This document shows positions 18,512-26,736 of a stretch of DNA of 37,499 nt, piece after piece (the first letter of the stretch is position 1; every line of letters begins with the position of its first letter). Source of the DNA: an uncultured Paenalcaligenes sp. (GTDB lineage: Bacteria; Pseudomonadota; Gammaproteobacteria; Burkholderiales; Burkholderiaceae_B); contig CANQRK010000006.1 in NCBI GenBank assembly GCA_947626245.1, positions 1 through 37,499 of the forward strand. The letters are read 5' to 3'. The notes below the pieces were generated by a model. It was not told the DNA's origin. It searched no databases and worked only from the letters and a program-made list of their open reading frames with translations. Made by a program: the position numbers and the translations under genes.

Positions 18512-18530
18512 TAACATTTCAATATAGGAT
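18502..18530 (+). promoter_or_regulatory. Candidate promoter of the cold-shock gene
   Basis: TTGATA (18502-18507), a 17-bp spacer, then TAGGAT (18525-18530). Predicted start near 18537 gives a leader of roughly 57 nt beginning with the hairpin described next. Confidence 0.45.
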
Positions 18531-18534
18531 TACA

Positions 18535-18567
18535 AGTAGAAATCAAATGATTTCTACTGTTTTTTTT
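18535..18567 (+). terminator. Terminator-like hairpin in the leader of the cold-shock gene
   Basis: AGTAGAAATCA (18535-18545) and TGATTTCTACT (18548-18558) form a perfect 11-bp inverted repeat, followed by G and eight T. It has intrinsic-terminator form only on the plus strand, yet no plus-strand gene ends upstream. It may act as an attenuator or RNA-structure switch in the leader. Confidence 0.6.
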
Positions 18568-18593
18568 ATTTAAATCGTCAAGAGGCAGTTAGC

Positions 18594-18833
18594 ATGTCTG
18601 ATACAATTCTCTCTAGTGGGGACAGCCCTCAACTATCCGGAACAGTTAAATGGTTCAACGATGCCAAGGGCTTTGGCTTCATCACCCCTGATCAAGGCGG
18701 AGAAGACCTATTTGCACATTTTTCGTCCATTCAAATGAATGGTTTTAAAACGCTTAAAGAAGGCCAAAAAGTTCTTTATGAAGTCGCACAAGGTCCAAAA
18801 GGTCAGCAGGCACTGAACATTACGTCAGCCTAA
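18594..18833 (+). CDS. Cold-shock domain protein, CspA family
   Basis: Single-stranded nucleic-acid chaperone. A polar N-terminal extension of about 13 residues precedes the cold-shock domain, which starts [16 protein letters not shown] (RNP1 KGFGFI) and continues with DLFAHFSSI (RNP2). 79 aa. AAGAGG stands 8 nt before the ATG. Its position, divergent from clpS-clpA, is the position of cspD in enteric bacteria, but the sequence alone only supports the general family. It is bracketed by two U-tract hairpins (18535-18567, 18880-18904), suggesting regulation at the level of termination. Confidence 0.93.
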   Translation: MSDTILSSGDSPQLSGTVKWFNDAKGFGFITPDQGGEDLFAHFSSIQMNGFKTLKEGQKVLYEVAQGPKGQQALNITSA

Positions 18834-18864
18834 CTCCTCTTAAAAATCAACGAATTAAAATAAT

Positions 18865-19320
18865 ATGGTAACAATACTTACAGGGCGATCTCGCCCTGTT
18901 TTTTATTTAATAATTGCGTTAATTATATTAACTTTTTCTAACTATAGTTTTGCATATACAAATAACAAAAAGATAGATTTAGAAATAAATAATTACTCAA
19001 TTCAAGCAGAAGTCGCCGATACCGAGTCAAATCGAGCACAAGGCCTTATGTTTAGGCAACAGTTAGCCACTAATAGCGGCATGCTGTTTGTATTTGAGCA
19101 ATCGGGTCTGCCCTGCTTTTGGATGAAAAACACGCCCCTTAATCTTAGCATTGCTTTCATCACAGACAAGGGAGTCATCACTAATATAGAACATATGCAA
19201 GCACAAAGCCTAGATGGCCATTGTCCCGTTGCGCCTATTCGCTATGCTTTAGAAATGAAGCAAGGGTGGTTTGAGGGAAAAGCCAAAGCGGGAGATACCG
19301 TGCATGGGTTGCCCATGTAA
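18865..19320 (+). CDS. DUF192 family exported protein
   Basis: Small protein of unknown function. The N-terminus (RSRPVFYLIIALIILTFSNYSFA) looks like a signal peptide with cleavage after SFA or a membrane anchor, so the product is probably periplasmic. The DUF192 core follows, with RAQGLMFRQQL and PCFWMKNTPLNLSIAF. Start ATG 18865, 31 bp after the cold-shock gene; no other in-frame start occurs before the hydrophobic segment. Codons 6-12 coincide with an intrinsic-terminator hairpin. DNA for the first 40 codons is unusually AT-rich. Co-localisation with csp and clpSA is common in related bacteria, but no role is known to me. Confidence 0.85.
   Translation: MVTILTGRSRPVFYLIIALIILTFSNYSFAYTNNKKIDLEINNYSIQAEVADTESNRAQGLMFRQQLATNSGMLFVFEQSGLPCFWMKNTPLNLSIAFITDKGVITNIEHMQAQSLDGHCPVAPIRYALEMKQGWFEGKAKAGDTVHGLPM
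18880..18904 (+). terminator. Intrinsic terminator of the cold-shock gene, inside the DUF192 start
   Basis: ACAGGGCGA (18880-18888) pairs with TCGCCCTGT (18891-18899), followed by TTTTTT. GC-rich stem plus T-run is a good intrinsic terminator. It lies 47 bp after the csp stop but within codons 6-12 of the DUF192 ORF, so it could attenuate transcription into that gene. Confidence 0.7.
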
Positions 19321-19368
19321 CGTCCATACCAAAGGACGGTACGAGGGGGGGCCATGCGCCCCCTCGAT
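19321..19368. repeat. REP-like palindrome, reverse-oriented copy
   Basis: CGAGGGGG (19342-19349) pairs with CCCCCTCG (19359-19366) around a GGCCATGCG loop, in the opposite orientation to the copy at 3894. A small CGTCC/GGACG hairpin precedes it. It lies between the convergent DUF192 and thiolase genes and could act as a terminator, though no T-run follows. Confidence 0.7.
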
Positions 19369-19376
19369 AAAACTAA

Positions 19377-20579
19377 TTAAACACGCTCAAGAATAATAGC
19401 AATCCCTTGGCCTACCCCAATGCACATGGTGCAAACGGCGTAACGACCACCACTGCGCTGCAGCTGATTCACAGCAGAAAGCACTAAACGTGCGCCACTC
19501 GCCCCCAAGGGATGGCCTAACGAAATAGCACCACCATTGATATTTACACGAGGATCATCATCCGCCAAACCCAACCCACGCAGCACTGCTAATCCTTGGG
19601 CTGCAAAGGCTTCATTTAGCTCAATGACATCCATTTGATCTAACGTTAAGCCTGCTACCTTTAATGCTTTCCGTGTGGCGGGCTCTGGACCTATGCCCAT
19701 CACACGAGGCTCTACCCCAGCATTTACCATAGCGACCACACGGGCTTTAGGAGTAAAACCGTGTTTTTTAGCTGCCGCCTCGGAAGCGACTATTAACGCC
19801 GCTGCCCCATCATTGACGCCAGAAGCATTGCCTGCCGTAATGGTGCCATCTGCACGCACAATAGGACGTAATTTAGCCAAAGCCTCTAGGGTAGTTTCAC
19901 GTGGGTGCTCGTCCACATCTACACGAACAGGGTCACCACGACGTTGCGGTACAAAAACAGGGGTGATTTCCTCGGACAAAACACCGGATGCCTGCGCTTG
20001 AGCCGTGCGCTGTTGGCTACGTAAGGCAAATGCGTCTTGGTCTTCGCGAGAAATAGCAAACTGATCAGCCACATTTTCTGCCGTCTCTGGCATGGAGTCC
20101 ACACCGTACTGGGCTTTCAACAAGGGGTTGATAAAACGCCAACCAATAGTGGTGTCATAGACAGCGTTATCACGGCTAAATGCCGAACTAGCTTTGGGCA
20201 TCACAAAAGGCGCACGACTCATGCTCTCAACGCCCCCAGCTAAAATGAATTCAGCATCACCTGCGCGAATAGCGCGTGCGGCAGAACCAATGGCGTCTAG
20301 GCCTGAGCCACACAAACGGTTGATGGTCATTCCTGGTACATCAATAGGCAAACCAGCGAGCAAAGCCGACATACGCGCTACGTTACGGTTATCTTCCCCT
20401 GCTTGGTTGGCACAGCCATACAGCACATCATCCAACTGACTCCAGTCTACATTGGGATAACGCTCCATCAGTGCTCGCAAAGGAACTGCGCCTAAGTCAT
20501 CGGCACGGACCTGTGACAAACTGCCGCCATAACGCCCGAAGGGGGTACGCAATCCATCACAAATATACGCTTCACTCAT
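19377..20579 (-). CDS. pcaF: 3-oxoadipyl-CoA thiolase (PcaF/PaaJ type)
   Basis: Thiolase that cleaves 3-oxoadipyl-CoA to succinyl-CoA and acetyl-CoA in the beta-ketoadipate or phenylacetate pathway. Catalytic residues are present: Cys90 in NRLCGSGLD, His356 in [11 protein letters not shown] and Cys386 in [10 protein letters not shown]. The N-terminus ([20 protein letters not shown]), [16 protein letters not shown] and the DTTIGWRF segment are typical of PcaF/PaaJ rather than biosynthetic acetoacetyl-CoA thiolases. 400 aa. GGAGG precedes the ATG. No other pca or paa gene is adjacent, so a broader beta-oxidation thiolase role is possible. Confidence 0.88.
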   Translation of the reverse strand: MSEAYICDGLRTPFGRYGGSLSQVRADDLGAVPLRALMERYPNVDWSQLDDVLYGCANQAGEDNRNVARMSALLAGLPIDVPGMTINRLCGSGLDAIGSAARAIRAGDAEFILAGGVESMSRAPFVMPKASSAFSRDNAVYDTTIGWRFINPLLKAQYGVDSMPETAENVADQFAISREDQDAFALRSQQRTAQAQASGVLSEEITPVFVPQRRGDPVRVDVDEHPRETTLEALAKLRPIVRADGTITAGNASGVNDGAAALIVASEAAAKKHGFTPKARVVAMVNAGVEPRVMGIGPEPATRKALKVAGLTLDQMDVIELNEAFAAQGLAVLRGLGLADDDPRVNINGGAISLGHPLGASGARLVLSAVNQLQRSGGRYAVCTMCIGVGQGIAIILERV

Positions 20580-20599
20580 AATGCCTCCAAAATAATATG

Positions 20600-20616
20600 A
20601 TTCAAATTAATTGAAT
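20600..20616. promoter_or_regulatory. Small inverted repeat upstream of pcaF
   Basis: ATTCAA-ATTAA-TTGAAT, 6-bp arms, lies just upstream of the thiolase ribosome-binding site. It may be an operator, but in such AT-rich sequence it could be chance. Confidence 0.22.
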
Positions 20617-20704
20617 TTTAAACCTAAACAGTATCATTAAATAAAGTTTAGTCGAAGTGACTGATTTATGGCCATATTTCGTACTAGCAATAACCCTTAG
20701 TCAA

Positions 20705-20736
20705 CAAAAAAGGCCCTGCATGAAAACAGGGCCTTT
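20705..20736 (-). terminator. Intrinsic terminator of sodB
   Basis: AAAGGCCCTG / CAGGGCCTTT stem with an 8-nt loop; on the minus strand it is followed by a T-run. It stands 35 bp beyond the sodB stop. Confidence 0.88.
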
Positions 20737-20770
20737 AGCGCTAAAACAGAGGGCAAACTGCCACTAAGTA

Positions 20771-21349
20771 TTAAGCAAAGTTTTTGCTGGCAAAATCCCA
20801 GTTAACCAATGCCCAGAAATTTTCTAGGTATTGGGGACGAGAGTTGCGTGTGTCGATGTAGTAAGCGTGTTCCCATACATCACAGGTCAACAAAGGCTGA
20901 TCGTCTGTCGTAATAGGCGTACCGGCATTGCTGGTGTTAACGATGTCTAAAGAACCATCGGCTTTTTTGACTAACCAAGTCCAACCAGAACCGAAGTTAC
21001 CTGCAGCAGATTTGTTGAATTCTGCTTTGAAGCCATCAACACTACCCCATTTAGCAGCAATTGCATCTGCCAAAGCACCAGTAGGCTCGCCACCACCGTT
21101 AGGGGATAAGCTATTCCAGTAGAAAGTGTGGTTCCAGACTTGGGCTGCGTTGTTAAACACACCACCTGAAGACTTCTTGACGATGTCTTCGAGGCTATCG
21201 TCGGCCATATCGGTGCCTTCGATGAGGTTGTTTAGGTTGGTGACGTAAGTTTGGTGATGCTTACCGTAGTGGTACTCTAGAGTTTCTTTAGAAATACGAG
21301 GCTCTAGTGCGTCTAGGGCGTAAGGTAATGCAGGAAGGGTAAAAGCCAT
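20771..21349 (-). CDS. sodB: Superoxide dismutase, iron type
   Basis: Cytoplasmic Fe-superoxide dismutase. Metal ligands fit His27 (YHYGKHH), His74 (VWNHTFYW), Asp157 and His161 (DVWEHAYY). The [13 protein letters not shown] context with Gln70 favours iron over manganese specificity. 192 aa, usual length. AGAAGGA precedes the ATG. It lies 46 bp downstream of xseA and ends at its own terminator. Confidence 0.95.
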   Translation of the reverse strand: MAFTLPALPYALDALEPRISKETLEYHYGKHHQTYVTNLNNLIEGTDMADDSLEDIVKKSSGGVFNNAAQVWNHTFYWNSLSPNGGGEPTGALADAIAAKWGSVDGFKAEFNKSAAGNFGSGWTWLVKKADGSLDIVNTSNAGTPITTDDQPLLTCDVWEHAYYIDTRNSRPQYLENFWALVNWDFASKNFA

Positions 21350-21395
21350 GTTTAATTCCTTCTAAGTTTATGCTTAATAGCGTTACGGTTTAAGT

Positions 21396-22733
21396 TTAAA
21401 GCAAGTCATGCTTTTGTTTTAACTTAACATGCAGATGACCATGCGCCAACTGCACATGTAAGGATTCATTAAGAGTTGTCTGTAATGCGTTTTTAATAAT
21501 CGCGCCCTGTGGGTTACGTACAATAGCATAACCCCGTTCGAGCACGGCATTTGGATTTAATACCTGTAACGTTTGCTGTGCTAAAACCAAGCGCTGTTGC
21601 TGCTGTTTGAGTTGTTGCTCGGTTGATTGTAACAAACGTCCTTGTAGCTCGTGCAAACGATGTTGCGCATACGCGGTATTAGGACCACTATGCTGCAAGC
21701 GATGGGAGACATGCTGCAAACGCTGACGCTGTGACGTCACAGATAAAGTCCGTGCTAACCGCTGCACCATCGAATGCCACTGCTGTCTCATATGGGCTAC
21801 GCGCTGCTGTGGCGACTGCAAGCGACCAAACGCATGATCTAAACGCAATCCTGACCTGTCGATAATTCTAGCTTGAGCTTGGTGTAGGCGGCGTAATACC
21901 CCTAACAAATCGGCGTTACTTTGTTGCCAACTTTGGCAGCAAAGCTCGGCGGCAGCCGTAGGAGTCGGTGCACGCATATCTGCCACGAAATCAGCAATGG
22001 TAAAATCGGTCTCGTGGCCTACTCCGCTAATAATTGGAATAGGACTGGCATGGATAAGACGCGCTAAACGCTCGTCGTTAAAGCTCCATAAATCCTCTAA
22101 ACTACCGCCACCTCGAACTAACAAAATGGTTTGCACTGCTTGGTCAGCAATGGCTTGTCCTAAAGCACTACACAGCTGATCGGCAGCCTCGGCCCCCTGC
22201 ACAGCGGCAGGGTATACATAGACCTCTACATGGGGAGCGCGTCGCTGCATAGTGGTCAGCACATCACGCAATGCCGCGGCAGCCAGTGAGGTCACCACCC
22301 CGATACGCCTAGGGGTATGAACCAAAGGTAAACGTTGCGCAGGATCAAACAGCCCCTCGCTAGTTAGCTTGGCTTTGATGCGTTCGAATTCAGCATGCAA
22401 GTCACCCAAACCCACTCGCTCTAGACTATCGACCTGCAGTTGATAATCACCCCGCGGCTCGTATAAGCTAACAGCCGCATAAAAACGGTATTTTTCGCCC
22501 GTTTTAGGTATGAAACCTACTCGCATCGCTCGACCACGGAACATCACGGCCTTAACCGACGCCCCCTCGTCTTTGATAGTGAAGTACCAGTGTCCAGAAG
22601 CCGCTTGAGTGAAATTTGAAATTTCACCTTGTACCCAAATTCGTCCCACTTGTTGCTCTAAGATAAGCGCCACTTGGCGATTGAGCTGTGTTACGGTTAG
22701 GGTGTTTGGAGATGCATTTGCGCTAGAATACAA
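21396..22733 (-). CDS. xseA: Exodeoxyribonuclease VII large subunit
   Basis: Catalytic subunit of exonuclease VII, which degrades single-stranded DNA. The N-terminal OB domain (LTVTQLNRQVALILE, WVQGEISNF, GHWYFTIKDEGASVKAVMF) is followed by the catalytic core (GVVTSLAAAALRDVL, LLVRGGGSLEDLWSFNDE, SGVGHETDFTIADFVAD) and a long Gln/Arg-rich coiled coil. The ORF track begins at TTG 22760, but TTG 22733 has GGAGG exactly 6 nt upstream and yields MYSSANASPNTLTVTQL, 445 aa. The small subunit xseB is not in this window. Confidence 0.94.
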   Translation of the reverse strand: MYSSANASPNTLTVTQLNRQVALILEQQVGRIWVQGEISNFTQAASGHWYFTIKDEGASVKAVMFRGRAMRVGFIPKTGEKYRFYAAVSLYEPRGDYQLQVDSLERVGLGDLHAEFERIKAKLTSEGLFDPAQRLPLVHTPRRIGVVTSLAAAALRDVLTTMQRRAPHVEVYVYPAAVQGAEAADQLCSALGQAIADQAVQTILLVRGGGSLEDLWSFNDERLARLIHASPIPIISGVGHETDFTIADFVADMRAPTPTAAAELCCQSWQQSNADLLGVLRRLHQAQARIIDRSGLRLDHAFGRLQSPQQRVAHMRQQWHSMVQRLARTLSVTSQRQRLQHVSHRLQHSGPNTAYAQHRLHELQGRLLQSTEQQLKQQQQRLVLAQQTLQVLNPNAVLERGYAIVRNPQGAIIKNALQTTLNESLHVQLAHGHLHVKLKQKHDLL

Positions 22734-22739
22734 CCTGGT

Positions 22740-22744
22740 CCTCC
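22740..22744 (-). promoter_or_regulatory. Shine-Dalgarno GGAGG deciding the xseA TTG start
   Basis: GGAGG on the minus strand, six bases before TTG 22733. The upstream TTG at 22760 has no comparable site. Confidence 0.6.
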
Positions 22745-22820
22745 GCCATGAAATGAGCAAAAATTGTACAACCCAGTACCATGCCGCTTGAACGCGGCTT
22801 TGCCGCCGTTACGCATTGGG

Positions 22821-22843
22821 TTATCCACAGAATATGTGGATAA
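22821..22843. promoter_or_regulatory. Inverted pair of perfect DnaA boxes
   Basis: TTATCCACA (22821-22829) and TGTGGATAA (22835-22843) are both exact matches to the strong DnaA box (TTATNCACA), in opposite orientation and separated by GAATA. With flanking bases they form a 10-bp perfect inverted repeat. The site lies in the divergent promoter region of xseA and exbB. It could bind DnaA for gene control or titration; a hairpin role is also possible. Confidence 0.7.
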
Positions 22844-22916
22844 CACCTAAAGCATCGCTATGGCACGTCGTTTTACACTAAAATAGACTCCCCACGATCA
22901 GATAAAGGAATCGCTT

Positions 22917-23519
22917 GTGCTGAGCATTATTCAGGCCGCAGGTTGGCCCATTTGGTTTTTATTACTGTGTTCCATTATTGGACTCGCTCTTATTATAGAG
23001 CGCGCTTTTAGTTTGCGCAGCGCAAAAATCATAGACCTTCGTTTACGCGACCAAGCCTACGAGCTAGCACAGCAACCCACTCTGCTACCCGAGCAAATTC
23101 AACGCCTAAATCAAGGCAGCCCCTTGGGTCAGCTTTATGCCAGTCTACTCGAAAACCGTCACGCCGCCGAAGCCACCCGGCGCCAAGCTGCCGAGGAAAT
23201 TGGCTCTACCATTCACTTTCAACTGAATCGCTATTTACCTGCTTTGGGTACCGTCGCGGTGGTGGCTCCCTTGCTAGGACTCTTTGGCACAGTCGTAGGC
23301 ATGATTGAGATCTTCTCGGCTTACTCTCCACAAGGCAGCGACCCCACTCTCTTGGCCAATGGCATTGCCATGGCGCTTTATAATACAGGATTTGGTATTT
23401 TGATTGCGGTACCCGCCTTGGTTTTTCACCGCTACTATCGCTCCCGCGCCGACTATTTACTCAATAGTCTAGAAATCGAATCCAGTCGCTTCAACCGCTT
23501 TATAGATCAAGTAGCATGA
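22917..23519 (+). CDS. exbB: ExbB/TolQ-family proton channel subunit
   Basis: Inner-membrane subunit of an energy-transducing motor (MotA/TolQ/ExbB family). Three hydrophobic segments are visible at about 9-28, 107-128 and 150-172, and the conserved block LGTVAVVAPLLGLFGTVVGMIEIF sits in the second. GTG start with AAAGGA upstream. The downstream gene is the matching ExbD, overlapping by ATGA. No tonB is present; in related genomes this pair sits next to lpxK, as here. A role in outer-membrane transport is inferred from family. Confidence 0.9.
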   Translation: MLSIIQAAGWPIWFLLLCSIIGLALIIERAFSLRSAKIIDLRLRDQAYELAQQPTLLPEQIQRLNQGSPLGQLYASLLENRHAAEATRRQAAEEIGSTIHFQLNRYLPALGTVAVVAPLLGLFGTVVGMIEIFSAYSPQGSDPTLLANGIAMALYNTGFGILIAVPALVFHRYYRSRADYLLNSLEIESSRFNRFIDQVA

Positions 23520-23914
23520 ATTTCAGACGCCGACGCGACACTTCTACCGATCAGCTCGTCCTCGACTTTATTCCCCTGATCGATATTTTGTTAGTGGTGC
23601 TCATTTTCATTACCGTCACCACTACTTTTTCTCGCGTTCAAGAAATTCCCGTCAACCTACCCAGTGGCAGCTCCCAAGTCCTGTCAAGCGAAAGCCAAGT
23701 GCTAGCTATTAGTCAAGACGGTCAATATGCGCTAAATGGCCGCTTTTTAAGTCAGAACGAACACAGTCTGGCCGATGCGCTTGCCGCCCTACAGGATAAA
23801 AGCGCCCTACTGATTTACGCGGACGCCAATGCGCGTCACGCCACCGTGGTTCACGCACTCGAATCCGCACGCTCTGCGCAGTTCGACAAAATTAGTTTTG
23901 CCACCCAAGAATGA
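23516..23914 (+). CDS. exbD: ExbD/TolR-family transport protein
   Basis: Partner of ExbB. A single N-terminal membrane helix (about 18-38) begins with LVLDFIPLIDILLVVLIFI, including the conserved Asp of the proton path (PLIDI), and is followed by a periplasmic domain ending in HALESARSAQFDKISFATQE. 132 aa. It overlaps exbB upstream and lpxK downstream, each by the ATGA arrangement, so the three are translationally coupled. Confidence 0.91.
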   Translation: MNFRRRRDTSTDQLVLDFIPLIDILLVVLIFITVTTTFSRVQEIPVNLPSGSSQVLSSESQVLAISQDGQYALNGRFLSQNEHSLADALAALQDKSALLIYADANARHATVVHALESARSAQFDKISFATQE

Positions 23915-24972
23915 GTTTACGCGCCTCTATCGAGCACTGGCTCCACCAACAATGGGCTAAACGTGGCCTATATAGCTGGCTACTTAGACCTCTTAGCCGT
24001 CTGAGCGGCTTATACATACAGTACAAAAAAAACCAACCGCGTACCCCCTTACCTACATCGCGCCCTCCTATTATTATCGTGGGCAATGTGATCGTAGGGG
24101 GTGCAGGCAAAACACCCGTAGTTTTAGCCCTCTGCCATTATTTACAAGCCCAAGGTTGGACACCCGGTCTGATTAGTCGAGGCTACGGCGTCACCATTGG
24201 CGACTCGCCTTTAGTTGGTCAAGGCCAACTCGATGCCCAACGCTATGGCGATGAACCCAGTTTACTAGCACAACAAAGCGGTGCACCTATTGCAGTCCAC
24301 CCAAAACGTGTCAATGCCGTGCTTGCCCTGATGCAACACTACCCTCAGGTCGATGTCATTATTGCCGATGACGGCTTGCAACATCAGGCTTTAGAACGTG
24401 ACCTAGAGATCATTGTCCAAGACCAACGCGGCATAGGGAATGGTCTAGTCTTGCCAGCAGGGCCTTTGCGCGAACCTCCCGCTCGTCTGGCTCAAGCTGA
24501 TTGGTTGATTACGCAAAGCCCCTATAACCAACCCTTGCCCCAGACGCCGCATCCGACTGACATCGAGCGTTGCATACGTATGCAATTGCAGGCAGCTCGA
24601 TTTGAGCAGCTAATCAGCGGCCAGAGTCTATCAACTCACGACTGGTTGCAACACCACAGCGCACACAGCCATGCTGCAGTCGCCGCTATTGGCCAACCCG
24701 ATCGCTTTTTTCACATGTTGAAAAACTTGGGCTTGCAGCTAGAGACTCAGCTCGCCTTACCCGACCACGCTCAATTTAGCGCCTCCACCTTTAGTCAATT
24801 AAAGGCGAATTTAATACTAATTACTGCCAAAGATGCCGTAAAATGTAAGCAAATTACCGATTCACGTATTTGGGTAGTGCATGTAGAGCCTGAATTTACA
24901 CCCTCGACGTGGCTAGAAGCGCTTTGTCAGCAACTGACTCAGTTAACCCAAGCCCGCACCCCCTCACTCTAG
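23911..24972 (+). CDS. lpxK: Tetraacyldisaccharide 4'-kinase
   Basis: Phosphorylates the 4' position of the lipid A precursor at the inner membrane. The P-loop is the family's GNVIVGGAGKTPV (58-70) and the catalytic region includes ADDGLQHQALERDLEI. 353 aa, normal length. The N-terminal 35 residues are the amphipathic membrane-associated segment. Together with kdsB downstream it forms an LPS-core synthesis group. Confidence 0.94.
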   Translation: MSLRASIEHWLHQQWAKRGLYSWLLRPLSRLSGLYIQYKKNQPRTPLPTSRPPIIIVGNVIVGGAGKTPVVLALCHYLQAQGWTPGLISRGYGVTIGDSPLVGQGQLDAQRYGDEPSLLAQQSGAPIAVHPKRVNAVLALMQHYPQVDVIIADDGLQHQALERDLEIIVQDQRGIGNGLVLPAGPLREPPARLAQADWLITQSPYNQPLPQTPHPTDIERCIRMQLQAARFEQLISGQSLSTHDWLQHHSAHSHAAVAAIGQPDRFFHMLKNLGLQLETQLALPDHAQFSASTFSQLKANLILITAKDAVKCKQITDSRIWVVHVEPEFTPSTWLEALCQQLTQLTQARTPSL

Positions 24973-24981
24973 AGATACATT

Positions 24982-25146
24982 ATGGATTCCTACTTATTTG
25001 ATGTCTTGGTTTGCCCTCTTTGCAAAGGCAAACTAGAACGCAAAGACGAGCAGCTCATTTGTCGCCAAGACCAACTGGCCTTCCCCATTCGTGATGGCAT
25101 TCCCGTCATGCTAGAAAGCGAAGCTTCTCCTGTTACCAATAACTAG
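24982..25146 (+). CDS. ycaR: Trm112-family zinc-ribbon protein (YcaR/UPF0434)
   Basis: A 54-aa gene missed by the ORF track. It reads [20 protein letters not shown] and then [20 protein letters not shown], which closely follows YcaR. It has CPLC and one further Cys, consistent with a degenerate zinc ribbon. It sits between lpxK and kdsB, the same place as in enterics, 9 bp after lpxK and 4 bp before kdsB. Function is unknown; Trm112 proteins elsewhere activate methyltransferases. Confidence 0.93.
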   Translation: MDSYLFDVLVCPLCKGKLERKDEQLICRQDQLAFPIRDGIPVMLESEASPVTNN

Positions 25147-25150
25147 CCTT

Positions 25151-25915
25151 ATGTCTTTCATCGCTATTATTCCTGCTAGGCTCGCCTCGACTCGGCTCCC
25201 CAATAAACCGTTGGCCGACATTATGGGCAAGCCCATGGTCATACGCACCGCCGAACAAGTGCAAAAAACGGCAGCAAAAGCCGTCTACATTGCGACTGAC
25301 AGCCAGCAAGTCATAGACATCGCCCAGCACTACGGTCTACAAACTCTGCTGACTCAAGCTGACCACCCTACGGGTACGGACCGCTTAGCTGAGGCCGTCG
25401 ATCTACTGGGCCTGATGGATAGCGAGATTATTGTCAATATTCAAGGCGATGAGCCGTTAATCCAACCGCAGCTCATCGAGGCCGTAGCCAATCTATTGCA
25501 CCAGCAACCCAATGCTGCCATTGCGACGGTGGCTACGCCCTACACCTCAGACGAGTCTTTTTTTGATCCCAATAGCGTCAAGGTAGTGTGTGGCCTCAGT
25601 GGCCAAGCGCTTTATTTCTCCCGAGCCCCTATCCCGTGGGCCCGAGATGCGCTACAACAGCAGCCCAAGCGTATCGCGGCTGGGCTTACCCCTTTGCACC
25701 ATATTGGAATCTACGCGTACCGCGCATCTTTTTTACGCCAGTTCCCTAATTTAGTGCGCGGCCCCCTAGAAAACTTCGAGTCACTCGAGCAACTACGTGC
25801 TCTTGAAAATGGCTATAGCATCAGTGTGTATGTCACCCCCGATGCACCAGCCTTAGGCGTAGATACGCCTGCCGACCTAGATAAGGTACGCGAAATTTTT
25901 AAAAATCGGTTATAA
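25151..25915 (+). CDS. kdsB: 3-deoxy-manno-octulosonate cytidylyltransferase
   Basis: Activates Kdo as CMP-Kdo for LPS core assembly. The nucleotide-binding N-terminus IIPARLASTRLPNKPL, NIQGDEPLIQP, the FSRAPIPW segment and HHIGIYAYR are all typical. 254 aa. Last gene of the exbB-exbD-lpxK-ycaR-kdsB run; a structured 111-bp gap separates it from adk. Confidence 0.95.
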   Translation: MSFIAIIPARLASTRLPNKPLADIMGKPMVIRTAEQVQKTAAKAVYIATDSQQVIDIAQHYGLQTLLTQADHPTGTDRLAEAVDLLGLMDSEIIVNIQGDEPLIQPQLIEAVANLLHQQPNAAIATVATPYTSDESFFDPNSVKVVCGLSGQALYFSRAPIPWARDALQQQPKRIAAGLTPLHHIGIYAYRASFLRQFPNLVRGPLENFESLEQLRALENGYSISVYVTPDAPALGVDTPADLDKVREIFKNRL

Positions 25916-25925
25916 ACGAGGTTTT

Positions 25926-25989
25926 GCCTATTCAATTTGAGTCCTCTATGGATGCTTTGACAGCGCTTGAGGGCTCCAATTCGATAGGC
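25926..25989 (+). repeat. Imperfect 21-bp inverted repeat between kdsB and adk
   Basis: Bases 25926-25946 and 25969-25989 are complementary at 17 of 21 positions, and the hairpin is followed by the T-rich GAATTTATTTTT. It may terminate the kdsB transcript or form a structure in an adk leader. It also spans the candidate adk -35 element. Confidence 0.5.
25957..25985 (+). promoter_or_regulatory. Candidate adk promoter
   Basis: A perfect consensus -35, TTGACA (25957-25962), then 17 bp and TTCGAT, a poor -10. Start would fall about 35 bp before the adk ATG. Confidence 0.3.
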
Positions 25990-26014
25990 TGAATTTATTT
26001 TTACAGGTATTTAG

Positions 26015-26683
<669 letters not shown>

Positions 26684-26696
26684 TTTGCTCTTAATC

Positions 26697-26721
26697 AAAT
26701 CCGGCTTATGGCCGGATTTTT
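26697..26721 (+). terminator. Intrinsic terminator of adk
   Basis: AAATCCGGC / GCCGGATTT stem, 5-nt loop, T-run. It ends only 4 bp before the Shine-Dalgarno sequence of the next gene. Confidence 0.88.
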
Positions 26722-26736
26722 ATTGTGAGGTTATGT

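Noticed and set aside
22821-22843. Replication origin
   Set aside because: Only two DnaA boxes, no AT-rich unwinding region, and no dnaA, dnaN, gidA or rpmH nearby.
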